This document shows, piece by piece, positions 8,281 through 16,642 of a DNA stretch of 64,000 bases (its first letter is position 1; every line of letters begins with the position of its first letter). This DNA comes from SOIL31 sp964636815 (GTDB lineage Bacteria; Babelota; Babeliae; Babelales; Vermiphilaceae). A program made the translations under genes and the position numbers. The notes under the pieces were generated by a model. It saw only the letters and a program-made list of their open reading frames with translations. It was not told where the DNA came from and made no database searches. Location: NCBI GenBank assembly GCA_964636815.1, contig CAZWTF010000002.1:1-64000 (forward strand), given 5' to 3'.

Positions 8281-9468
8281 ATGAAAGTTTATAATTTTTT
8301 ATACATTACATTAAGTTTATTGATGAGCTTTTTTTACTCTCTTTGCATGGAGCAACCTCAAAACGATCGGCAAATAATAATATCTTTAATCACAATCATA
8401 AAAACACAGCAAAATATATTAGGATATACGCCACCAACTGATGCATTATGTATTCCTCAATATTTTGAAAGTTTTTTTGAAATAATGGAAGGACTAGATC
8501 CAAAACAAGAACGTACAAAAATCTATGAACAGTTGCAACACAGAGAAGCAATAACCTGTATTAATGTAATCATATATGAATATCCTTTCTTGGAAGAGCT
8601 GATACCGTTGATAATAGAACGCTTTGGTAAAAACAGCATATATTTTTTACGAAAAACCACAGAACATAATGAAAAAATATTAAAACAACAGCAACTGTTT
8701 GATTATTACCAACGCATTATAGAAGAAAAACCAATACCAACTCAACTACCCACCTCACCAATATATTCAACAAAATCTACAGAAAAAAAACAACCGCAAG
8801 AAATAATAGAAGAATTGTCACAAATAAAACCCTTAAAAAAAGCAGTAAAAGATAATGAAATACTTTTTACGCAATCAACATATAAAAGGCTAACATACAA
8901 TTATCAAGCCTTTCTATATTGGGATAAGAAGGATCTTAAATGCAACATATATGATCCGTTCATTAATGTAGCAATCACTGCATTTAACGAAGATGGAAGT
9001 GTAGCTTTTAATAACCCAAATATGCCACTGCCATTACCTGTTTTAATTGATGATAAAGGCAATATTAAAAGTGAAATATTTTTACCATTAAACCAAAGAC
9101 CTTTTACAGTTAATTACAAAAATACAGAACCACTTCAAAAAGCATTACCCGAAACAGCTCTCAATTTTTATAAAAATATAGACAATAGTTACAGTGAAAA
9201 TGACATAGAATATCTTTTGGCTCAAAATGTTATACAACAACAAGGCAACACCTATATCCATGGAAAAAACAGCTGCAAACCATTACTGGAAGAATATTTT
9301 AAGCAATGGGGAATTCCAGAAAATGAATACAAACAAATTCAAGAGCCTCTAGAACAACCCCAAGAACCACAAACTGGGTGGTTTGCAAGACTACAAGCTG
9401 GCATTTCTGCAATAACTACTAAAATCACCAGCCTCTTTAGAAACATATATCGTTACATTTTTGGATAA
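8281..9468 (+). CDS. Exported protein of unknown function with C-terminal amphipathic helix
   Basis: 395 residues; GAGAG lies 5 bases before the ATG. The signal peptide (MKVYNFLYITLSLLMSFFYS, LC) is followed by MEQPQND. The chain is mixed helical, with a Pro/Thr linker around residues 155-175 and a second globular part (about 195-350). It ends with a Trp/Phe-containing amphipathic helix (WFARLQAGISAITTKITSLF, then a short aromatic tail), like the previous protein. No domain recognised. Its stop is 2 bp from the stop of the convergent NamZ-like gene. Confidence 0.72.
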   Translation: MKVYNFLYITLSLLMSFFYSLCMEQPQNDRQIIISLITIIKTQQNILGYTPPTDALCIPQYFESFFEIMEGLDPKQERTKIYEQLQHREAITCINVIIYEYPFLEELIPLIIERFGKNSIYFLRKTTEHNEKILKQQQLFDYYQRIIEEKPIPTQLPTSPIYSTKSTEKKQPQEIIEELSQIKPLKKAVKDNEILFTQSTYKRLTYNYQAFLYWDKKDLKCNIYDPFINVAITAFNEDGSVAFNNPNMPLPLPVLIDDKGNIKSEIFLPLNQRPFTVNYKNTEPLQKALPETALNFYKNIDNSYSENDIEYLLAQNVIQQQGNTYIHGKNSCKPLLEEYFKQWGIPENEYKQIQEPLEQPQEPQTGWFARLQAGISAITTKITSLFRNIYRYIFG

Positions 9469-9470
9469 AA

Positions 9471-10718
9471 TCATACTGATGTAATCAAAGTTTTACGCGC
9501 AACAATTGGTAAAGGCTCATACAAAAACAATGTACGAGCTTTTTTATAAAACTGCTCCAAATCACTGTGTATCTGCTGAAAAAATTCTCGCTCAGATAAT
9601 TTACCCGCAATCAGCTCTTGCACATTTTTAGTTCCCACTGCCTTATTAAATGATGCGGAAAAAGAGAATGATATTTTTTCTTTTTTAAAAAACTGCAAAA
9701 CTGTGATAAACAGTTCAAACGCATGCACATTATTAATGTCAGAAAATTCTAATCGCAACCCTCTGCTCTTTTTCTTGTTTTTTGGATTAGTGTGATGATA
9801 ATGAAAACTTTGCACATTAAATGAACTCAATACTGTTTGCAAGCGATCCCAAACCTCATGTGGTACATGCAATGTCTCTGGCAAGGCAATACAACGGAAT
9901 GCCATATGCGTACCCACACCAACATCAAATGGTTCCACTTCTCCTAATAAACCTAAAAAACTATATCCATAGCACGATTGTAATGATTGTAAATTTGGCG
10001 ACAATTGATGCATAAGTTCACCAACAAAACCTTTAGTGCGATCGTAATGTTTCATTTTAACCACATGGAGCTGTGCTGGCTTGGTGCAAACATATGTATT
10101 AAAATACCATGCAATTTCACCAATCGTCATACCATGACGCAACGGAATTGGCGCAATAGAGATAAATGAACTCAAATCAGATTCTACAAGTGGCCCTTCC
10201 ATAACACCTGCTAATGGATTGGGGCGATCTAGCACAATAAACGGCTTATCATATTCTGCTGCAATTTTCATAGTATTAAGCAAAGTAGAAATATATGTGT
10301 AATGACGCATGCCAGAATCTTGAATATCAAATACCAAACAATCAATATTATTCATATGTTCAGCTGAAATCATTTTCCCTGAACCGTTACCATACAAACT
10401 CATAATTGGAATGCCTGTTTTTTTGTCCACAGAATCATGCACTTCTTTTCCTGCAGACACACTGGTGAACCCATGTTCTGGAGCAAAAATATAACGCAGT
10501 GGACATCCAAGATTAACCAAAGTATCAATTGTTCTGATACCTTTTTGATCAACCCCACTTTGATTAGTAATTAAACCAATCATGCATGAATTGTTTTCTT
10601 TGTCAGGACACACTTTTTTAAGTAGTGAAGTAGAAAGGTTTTCAACACCAAGTTTAAAGGGTGCTGCTGCACACAATAAAGAAGAATAAAAGATTGCTAT
10701 ATAAAAATATATTTTCAT
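9471..10718 (-). CDS. namZ: Exported exo-beta-N-acetylmuramidase NamZ-like (DUF1343 family)
   Basis: 415 residues with a signal peptide (MKIYFYIAIFYSSLLCAAA). The conserved DUF1343 blocks are all present: GLITNQSGVDQKG, FAPEHGF, VFDIQDSGMRHYTYISTL, VLDRPNPLAG and IPLRHGMTIGEIA. Members characterised in Bacteroidetes and Bacillus remove terminal MurNAc from peptidoglycan fragments (CAZy GH171). Here it could recycle the cell's own wall fragments in the periplasm or digest peptidoglycan of bacteria eaten by the host. AGGGAG lies 6 bases before the start. No other recycling gene lies next to it. Confidence 0.85.
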   Translation of the reverse strand: MKIYFYIAIFYSSLLCAAAPFKLGVENLSTSLLKKVCPDKENNSCMIGLITNQSGVDQKGIRTIDTLVNLGCPLRYIFAPEHGFTSVSAGKEVHDSVDKKTGIPIMSLYGNGSGKMISAEHMNNIDCLVFDIQDSGMRHYTYISTLLNTMKIAAEYDKPFIVLDRPNPLAGVMEGPLVESDLSSFISIAPIPLRHGMTIGEIAWYFNTYVCTKPAQLHVVKMKHYDRTKGFVGELMHQLSPNLQSLQSCYGYSFLGLLGEVEPFDVGVGTHMAFRCIALPETLHVPHEVWDRLQTVLSSFNVQSFHYHHTNPKNKKKSRGLRLEFSDINNVHAFELFITVLQFFKKEKISFSFSASFNKAVGTKNVQELIAGKLSEREFFQQIHSDLEQFYKKARTLFLYEPLPIVARKTLITSV

Positions 10719-10824
10719 ACCGTTCTCCCTTTTTTTATATACTCAAGATACGGTTTTTCAGGGCAAATAAAATAGGATATACTACAACAAATATCTTTAA
10801 TCTTTATCCACTCAGAGATCTTTT

Positions 10825-13116
10825 ATGAAAAAAATAAACTTATTTCTTTTATGCATACTGTTCACGAGCAACACATACACCAATATTTTTGAAGATGTTC
10901 GCACTAAAAACAAAGAAGCAATCAAACAAAGACTCGAAAACAATGAAAATTGTGGAATAAAAGATGAACATGGCAATAATGCACTCCACATTGCTGCACA
11001 AAAAGGTGACACAGAAATAATTGATATACTTACCACAGCCCCCACGTATGAAAATTGGTCAGATTGGTTATATGCATGGTTTTATGCACCAACCCTACCT
11101 TATATTAATGAGGAAAATAATGAGGGAAATTCACCACTACATTGCGCAACTCATAGTGGTCAATTAACAACAGCTGAACAATTAGTGCAAAAAGGTGCGC
11201 GAATAGAAGCTGTTAACAAACAAGGATTATCTCCAGCATTTCTTGCCATACTCAAAGATGATCCACGTTTTATACGTGTTTTTGTAGCGCATAAATTAAA
11301 TTTAGCTCAACATAAACATAACGGTAATACTATCTTTCACACAGCAATCCAAGAAAAAAAACCATATTCCATAGCTTATTGCATAAAAGAAACATCATTA
11401 CACACGGTTACCGATAACAACCAGAAAACTCCAATTTTTCTTGCTATTGATACAGAAGACGATGTACTCAATGCATTCACCAAAGAACAACTTAATGATC
11501 CCGCATCAACAGGTATCAAACCTATCCATTATGCAACATGTCACAACAAATATAATGTCATCAATCATTTACTTTACAACAATATTACTTCTGTAAATGA
11601 ACCAGACGCACAAGGCAATACGCCACTCTTTTATGCTGATAATGAAAAAACGCTTAACTTTTTACTTGAACGTAATGCTGACATGAACAAGCGGAACAAT
11701 AAAGGGGAAGATATTCTTGCAACAGCTACTCATAACCAAAATCTTTCCCTCATTAAAACTCTTACACAACAACACAACATCGATATTGATACGCGTGACA
11801 ACAAAGGACAAACATCTCTCATGCGTGCGACAATTGAACAAAATCATCAAACAATGAAAACTCTTATTAATCTTGGAGCAAACATTCGCATCACGGATAA
11901 TAAACGAGAAAACGTATTACATAAAATAGCACGGAATGGTGATCAAGCAGCTGCAAAAATGGTACTTGATTATGAAAAAATGTTACTCACAGACTTGAAT
12001 AAAAATGGTGACTCACCGCTTTTTGTTGCAATTCAAAATGGCAATATCGTATGTGCTGAATTTTTAATTAATGCAGGTTCGCGTATTGATATAATCAACA
12101 ATAAAGGCAACACGATCATTCATGAACTTATTGAAAACAATAATAATGGATTATTCAATAGAACAGTTCAACAAGCAAGTTATAGCTTTATTAATCACAA
12201 AAACAAAAATGGTGAATCTCCTTTATATCTTGCAACAAAAAAAGATAGCGCTGAGCATGTCAAAACATTAATCACTCATCAAGCTCATATCTATGATATT
12301 GATAATAAAGGAAACAATATTGCTCATATCGCTGCAGAACATGGAAGTTTAAGAACCTTACAATATCTCCAATCACACCAATCGCTCTTTACATCCATCA
12401 ACTATCATGGTCAAACTCCTTTTGTGTATGGAGCGCATGCAGGAAATCTTGAAGCAACAAAACTGTTATTATGTGATAAGCATTTTAAAAACGGCGAAGT
12501 TGTTACAATTATTAATGCAATGAAAGATAACTATTACACCTGGGATAAAGAATATAAAGTTTATCTTTTCCTTCTTCAAGAACATAACAACCGTTTAATT
12601 GAATGCCAAAAAATTGTTGGTATAGCGCAAGATACATTCAATCTGATTGCTGAAAACAATAATTTATGCAATGTTTTACGCCAAAAACAGCACAACATAC
12701 CCTATAACCCCGTAGAGCTCTATTCTTATTATTCAGAAAACGATCTCTATAAAATGAGCACATCAGAAAGACATAAAATCAAAGCTGTATACTTGGAATG
12801 CCACAATAAAGAACTCAATGCCAGAGCTATTCTCAAGCAAAAACTTAATGTTATCAATTTAGAAGATCAAAAAGAACAAGCTCGTGTTGATGCGTTAAAA
12901 GATGAGTTAATACAAGCTCAGTATAATATAAACAATACTCATTCAGCTGAAACGGTTGAACAAGAGATATCTTGTTGTATTTGCTTTGAAGAAGATCCAC
13001 AATTGCTGAAAAAAATTCCTTGCAACAATACACATTCTGATCGGATTTGTGGAGCATGTTTATTAGCCCCATCAGTTAAAACGTGTCCAATTTGCAGAGG
13101 GCCGATAATAAAATAA
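10825..13116 (+). CDS. Exported ankyrin-repeat protein with C-terminal RING finger (candidate E3 ubiquitin ligase effector)
   Basis: 763 residues. A signal peptide (MKKINLFLLCILFTSNTYT) is followed by about 15 ankyrin-type repeats between residues 35 and 570 (for example GNNALHIAAQKGD, GNSPLHCATHSGQ, GQTSLMRATIEQN). A helical stretch covers 570-710. The C-terminus is a RING-like zinc site: C717, C720, C733, H737, C742, C745, C754, C757. The spacing fits C3HC4 except that H737 to C742 is longer by one or two residues than usual. RING fingers recruit ubiquitin-charged E2 enzymes, which bacteria lack, so the natural target would be a host cell. Ankyrin repeats would bind the substrate. It is monocistronic with a strong terminator. 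Ligase activity is an inference. Confidence 0.88.
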   Translation: MKKINLFLLCILFTSNTYTNIFEDVRTKNKEAIKQRLENNENCGIKDEHGNNALHIAAQKGDTEIIDILTTAPTYENWSDWLYAWFYAPTLPYINEENNEGNSPLHCATHSGQLTTAEQLVQKGARIEAVNKQGLSPAFLAILKDDPRFIRVFVAHKLNLAQHKHNGNTIFHTAIQEKKPYSIAYCIKETSLHTVTDNNQKTPIFLAIDTEDDVLNAFTKEQLNDPASTGIKPIHYATCHNKYNVINHLLYNNITSVNEPDAQGNTPLFYADNEKTLNFLLERNADMNKRNNKGEDILATATHNQNLSLIKTLTQQHNIDIDTRDNKGQTSLMRATIEQNHQTMKTLINLGANIRITDNKRENVLHKIARNGDQAAAKMVLDYEKMLLTDLNKNGDSPLFVAIQNGNIVCAEFLINAGSRIDIINNKGNTIIHELIENNNNGLFNRTVQQASYSFINHKNKNGESPLYLATKKDSAEHVKTLITHQAHIYDIDNKGNNIAHIAAEHGSLRTLQYLQSHQSLFTSINYHGQTPFVYGAHAGNLEATKLLLCDKHFKNGEVVTIINAMKDNYYTWDKEYKVYLFLLQEHNNRLIECQKIVGIAQDTFNLIAENNNLCNVLRQKQHNIPYNPVELYSYYSENDLYKMSTSERHKIKAVYLECHNKELNARAILKQKLNVINLEDQKEQARVDALKDELIQAQYNINNTHSAETVEQEISCCICFEEDPQLLKKIPCNNTHSDRICGACLLAPSVKTCPICRGPIIK

Positions 13117-13121
13117 ATAAA

Positions 13122-13160
13122 CAAAAAAAAAGAGCTGCAGAAATTCTGCAGCTCTTTTTT
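13122..13160. terminator. Bidirectional terminator
   Basis: A 12-bp arm AGAGCTGCAGAA (13131-13142) faces TTCTGCAGCTCT (13144-13155), flanked by A9 on the left and T6 on the right, so it works on both strands between the convergent genes. Confidence 0.88.
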
Positions 13161-13177
13161 ATAAAACAATATTATTT

Positions 13178-15148
13178 TTAGCCCACAAGAACTAACAATA
13201 ATGAAACAATCGACATCAACTTAATTAAAATATTAAGCGCCGGTCCAGATGTATCCTTGAAAGGGTCGCCCACCGTGTCGCCAATAACAGCTGACATATG
13301 TGCAACTGATCCTTTACCGCCCATGTTTCCAGCTTCAATATATTTCTTAGCATTATCCCACGCACCACCAGCATTCGCCATGAGAAGTGCGAGCAATACG
13401 CCAACAACAGTTGAACCAACAAGTACACCACCAAGAACATGTGTACCAAGTGTATATTTAACAATCACTGGGACAGCTACGGTTAACACACCAGGAAGAA
13501 CCATTTCTTTTAATGATGCTTTGGTACTAATTGCAACACAACGTTCATAATCAGGAAGTGCTGTGCCTGCCATAATGCCAGGAATTTCTTTAAATTGACG
13601 ACGAACTTCCATCACCATTTTCATTGCAGCATCACTCACTGAACGCATTGTAAGCGCTGAAACAACAAATGGAACAGTTCCACCTATAAACACACCAATC
13701 AAAATATATGGATCTAAAATATTAAGTATTTCAATATTTGCTTGTTGTGCATATGCAGAAAGAATTGCAAGTGCAGTAAGCAATGCTGATCCAATTGCAA
13801 AACCTTTACCAATTGCTGCAGTGGTGTTACCTAATGCATCAAGTTTATCAGTAATCTTTCTGACTTCTGGACCAAAACCTGCCATTTCAGCAATACCGCC
13901 AGCATTATCTGCAATAGGACCATACGCATCAACTGTCATTGTAATTCCAACGGTTGAAAGCATAGAAACTGCAGCAATAGAAATACCGTATAAACCGCCA
14001 TAATAATTTGCCGCTAAAACAATAAGTCCTAAAATAATAACTGGAGCGGCTGTTGATTCCATACCAACAGAAAGACCGTAAATAATATTAGTTGCTGCGC
14101 CTGAACGTGAAGTTTCTGCAATATTAATAACTGGTTTACCACTTGTATAATATTCAGCAACAGCACCAATTACAACACCAGACAAACAGCCAAGCGCGAT
14201 AGGAACAAACAACTCTATCGAAATACCATACACTGTTTGATACCAGTATGCTGCGGCAAGAAAAACTATAATCGCTACATACGTTGCATTGCGTAACATC
14301 GCAGCAGGATTACTACGTAAAACTAAATTAAAGAGTAATCCAACAACAGAACTGACTAAACCAATTCCTGCAAGTACCAATGGGAACAACACGTATTCTG
14401 GTGTCATTTGTGAACCAATAGCCAAAATAGCAGTTGAAACAATTGCTCCAACGTATGATTCATAAATATCTGCACCCATACCTGCTGTATCACCAACACA
14501 ATCTCCCACGTTATCAGCAATCACTGCTGGGTTACGAGGATCATCTTCAGGAATACCTGATTCTACTTTACCCACAAGATCAGCACCAACATCTGCTGAT
14601 TTGGTAAAAATACCACCACCAACACGCGCAAAAAATGCAACTAAACTTGCGCCAAGACTGAAGCATGTTAATAAAGTAACAAACTCGGCATGATCACCAA
14701 ACAAATAGAAGATTTTAACTAATGCTAACAAGCCAAAGCTTGCAACAGCAAAACCCATAACACCGCCACCATAAAACGCAACCATGAACGCAGCTGATTC
14801 GCCACCTTCGCGTGCTGCAGTTGTTGTACGAACGTTTGCGGAAGTTGCTGCAATCATACCAACAAAACCGATAAGCATAGAAATGAATGCACCAGAAACA
14901 AAAATAAGAGCGGCTAACCAACTCTTAAATATTACTCCTAAAATGACAGCAACAATTGCAACAACAATCGTAATAATTCGATACTCTTCACGCAAAAATG
15001 TCATTGCCCCTGCATGAATTGCAGCTGCAATCTGTTCGGCTTTTTGGTTATTAACCGATAGTCGATTAATCGAACAAAATAAAATTGCTACGACCAGCAG
15101 GCCGAGCAACGCTATTATGCCCAAAACTATTAAATGCATCAAAATCAT
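13178..15148 (-). CDS. hppA: Membrane-bound ion-translocating pyrophosphatase, potassium-dependent type
   Basis: 656 residues with about 16 membrane helices, normal for the family. It couples hydrolysis of pyrophosphate to pumping of H+ or Na+ across the inner membrane. The substrate loops are visible: DVGADLVGKVESGIPEDDPR, NPAVIADNVGDCVGDTAGMG and, near the end, GDTVGDPFKDTSGPALN. The segment GNTTAAIGKG carries Ala and Gly at the two positions that are Lys and Thr in potassium-independent enzymes, so a K+-dependent enzyme is expected. Whether H+ or Na+ is pumped is not clear. A strong GGGAGG site lies 3 bases before the chosen ATG at 15148; the ATG three codons later is also possible. Confidence 0.95.
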   Translation of the reverse strand: MILMHLIVLGIIALLGLLVVAILFCSINRLSVNNQKAEQIAAAIHAGAMTFLREEYRIITIVVAIVAVILGVIFKSWLAALIFVSGAFISMLIGFVGMIAATSANVRTTTAAREGGESAAFMVAFYGGGVMGFAVASFGLLALVKIFYLFGDHAEFVTLLTCFSLGASLVAFFARVGGGIFTKSADVGADLVGKVESGIPEDDPRNPAVIADNVGDCVGDTAGMGADIYESYVGAIVSTAILAIGSQMTPEYVLFPLVLAGIGLVSSVVGLLFNLVLRSNPAAMLRNATYVAIIVFLAAAYWYQTVYGISIELFVPIALGCLSGVVIGAVAEYYTSGKPVINIAETSRSGAATNIIYGLSVGMESTAAPVIILGLIVLAANYYGGLYGISIAAVSMLSTVGITMTVDAYGPIADNAGGIAEMAGFGPEVRKITDKLDALGNTTAAIGKGFAIGSALLTALAILSAYAQQANIEILNILDPYILIGVFIGGTVPFVVSALTMRSVSDAAMKMVMEVRRQFKEIPGIMAGTALPDYERCVAISTKASLKEMVLPGVLTVAVPVIVKYTLGTHVLGGVLVGSTVVGVLLALLMANAGGAWDNAKKYIEAGNMGGKGSVAHMSAVIGDTVGDPFKDTSGPALNILIKLMSIVSLLLVLVG

Positions 15149-15311
15149 CTTCCTCCCTCAATAAAAACATACACTTTTTTTAACATGCATATTGTACGAT
15201 CAAATCGCGTTTCTGTAAACATTTAATTCCCTTTTAAGGTCTATTTATTTTCAAGAATATTTATGATAGCCTGTACGCATTAAATTATTACACTATAAAG
15301 GAGAGTTTTAC

Positions 15312-16115
15312 ATGAACTTGTTACATTTTTATTCAATAGCACTTATTCCAATATTATTATCAATACCTCTTAATGCAATGGAACAGGAGCATTCATTAAT
15401 AGGTACAGAATTGTTATCAAAACTCACAGATAATAATAAATTAGAACTTTCTACAAACACTAAAAATAATATAGCAAGATACTGTCTAGAAAGAATTAGA
15501 AATGGTCTTGATGAAACACAACAAAAAATAGAAATTCATTACAAGCTTTCCAGTAGTTTTATGTATGAATTTCTCAAACATGATTCTCACGTTTCAAACA
15601 TTGACAATATACTTCAAAAAGATCCTTCATTAAACAACAACCTGGCTTTATCGCTCAAAAAAGGATTACAAAATATTGACGCATGCCCCGATATGAGATT
15701 ATTTTACTGTTTTCCTCAAATGGTTGAAAAGCGTTTCAGGAGTATATTGTATACAAAAATGGGTTGCTCTCATGCTCAAATTCAAAAAATGACTGAAGAC
15801 GAATTGTTAAAAAAATATTATCAATTGAACCTAAATGAATTGACTATAGCACAACTCAATATCAGCATAACACTTGCAGAAAATATCTTATTGTTTCTGC
15901 AAAAAGATGTAGCATTAGCAAAAAATATTCTATTACTTAGAGACAAACAACTTAATGAAGAACAACTATACAATTTACACAAAGATCTCAATGAAATAAG
16001 TTTTATAGATCTCGTTGATACTATTTTCAATCGGGTGTATGAGGATTCTTTAGATAGTGAAAAAACAATTACGCAACAACCTAACAATGAAGATTATAGC
16101 TGCTCAATAATTTAA
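15312..16115 (+). CDS. Exported helical protein of unknown function ending in a CaaX-like CSII
   Basis: 267 residues; GGAGAG lies 6-7 bases before the ATG. The signal peptide (MNLLHFYSIALIPILLSIPL, NA) is followed by MEQEHSL. The remainder looks all-helical, with leucine-rich helices near residues 170-235. The last four residues are Cys-Ser-Ile-Ile, which resembles a prenylation (CaaX) box of eukaryotic proteins; some intracellular bacteria use host prenylation for effectors. This could equally be chance. No domain recognised. Monocistronic, followed by a hairpin. Confidence 0.68.
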   Translation: MNLLHFYSIALIPILLSIPLNAMEQEHSLIGTELLSKLTDNNKLELSTNTKNNIARYCLERIRNGLDETQQKIEIHYKLSSSFMYEFLKHDSHVSNIDNILQKDPSLNNNLALSLKKGLQNIDACPDMRLFYCFPQMVEKRFRSILYTKMGCSHAQIQKMTEDELLKKYYQLNLNELTIAQLNISITLAENILLFLQKDVALAKNILLLRDKQLNEEQLYNLHKDLNEISFIDLVDTIFNRVYEDSLDSEKTITQQPNNEDYSCSII

Positions 16116-16139
16116 TAGTTATTAACGTTCAAATCAATG

Positions 16140-16190
16140 TATGCAAGAACCAATCGCATTTTTGCGAGCAAACTCTTGCATATTTTTATA
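16140..16190 (+). terminator. Hairpin/terminator after the 15312 gene
   Basis: Outer arms TATGCAAGA (16140-16148) and TCTTGCATA (16174-16182), inner arms TCGCA (16154-16158) and TGCGA (16163-16167), then TTTTTATAA. A direct repeat of CAAACTCTTGC overlaps it and recurs at about 16193. Confidence 0.55.
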
Positions 16191-16215
16191 ATCAAACTCT
16201 TGCCTGACTCGATTA

Positions 16216-16614
16216 TTAACTAACTTTTTTTTCTATTTTTTCTAACCATGTTGGATGAAAATAGCTCCCTATACCAGTCTCTATTGAGTGGCCATAATAA
16301 AAAACACCCCTATGATCTTCTTTTAAGTCGTCTACAGAAAGAGTATGAAGATCAAGCTTTTTATCTGTTTTTGCACAATGCTTCACATATGTTGAGATAT
16401 TAGGAAATATCAATAAATCTTTATCTTTCACTACTGCTTCAATTGTTTCAACTCCACACTTATCATACGCTGTGCAGTCAATCAGTATTGTATCGCCACT
16501 CCCTTTTAAAGGCCCGGCAACAATCTTACAAGTGTCGCCTCGTTTAAACATCTCCATGCATGAAACATTGGTTGCAATAAATAACATGACTACTAATAAC
16601 AACTTATTGACCAT
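16216..16614 (-). CDS. Small exported protein with a KOW-like segment
   Basis: 132 residues; AAGGAG lies 7 bases before the ATG at 16614. The signal peptide ends ATNVSC and is followed by MEMFKRGD. The segment RGDTCKIVAGPLKGSGDTIL resembles a KOW/SH3-like beta hairpin (GD-V-V-GPLKG-G), a fold otherwise found in ribosomal proteins and NusG, though the match is short. Four or more cysteines occur in the mature chain and could pair. It starts 28 bp after the stop of murE on the same strand, so it is probably the last gene of the symporter-murE operon. Confidence 0.65.
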   Translation of the reverse strand: MVNKLLLVVMLFIATNVSCMEMFKRGDTCKIVAGPLKGSGDTILIDCTAYDKCGVETIEAVVKDKDLLIFPNISTYVKHCAKTDKKLDLHTLSVDDLKEDHRGVFYYGHSIETGIGSYFHPTWLEKIEKKVS

Positions 16615-16642
16615 AAGCTACTCCTTAAATAGTAAGTAAATC

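Noticed and set aside
13225..13464. Minus-strand alternative frame inside hppA
   Set aside because: It lies entirely within the well-supported pyrophosphatase gene and encodes no recognisable protein.
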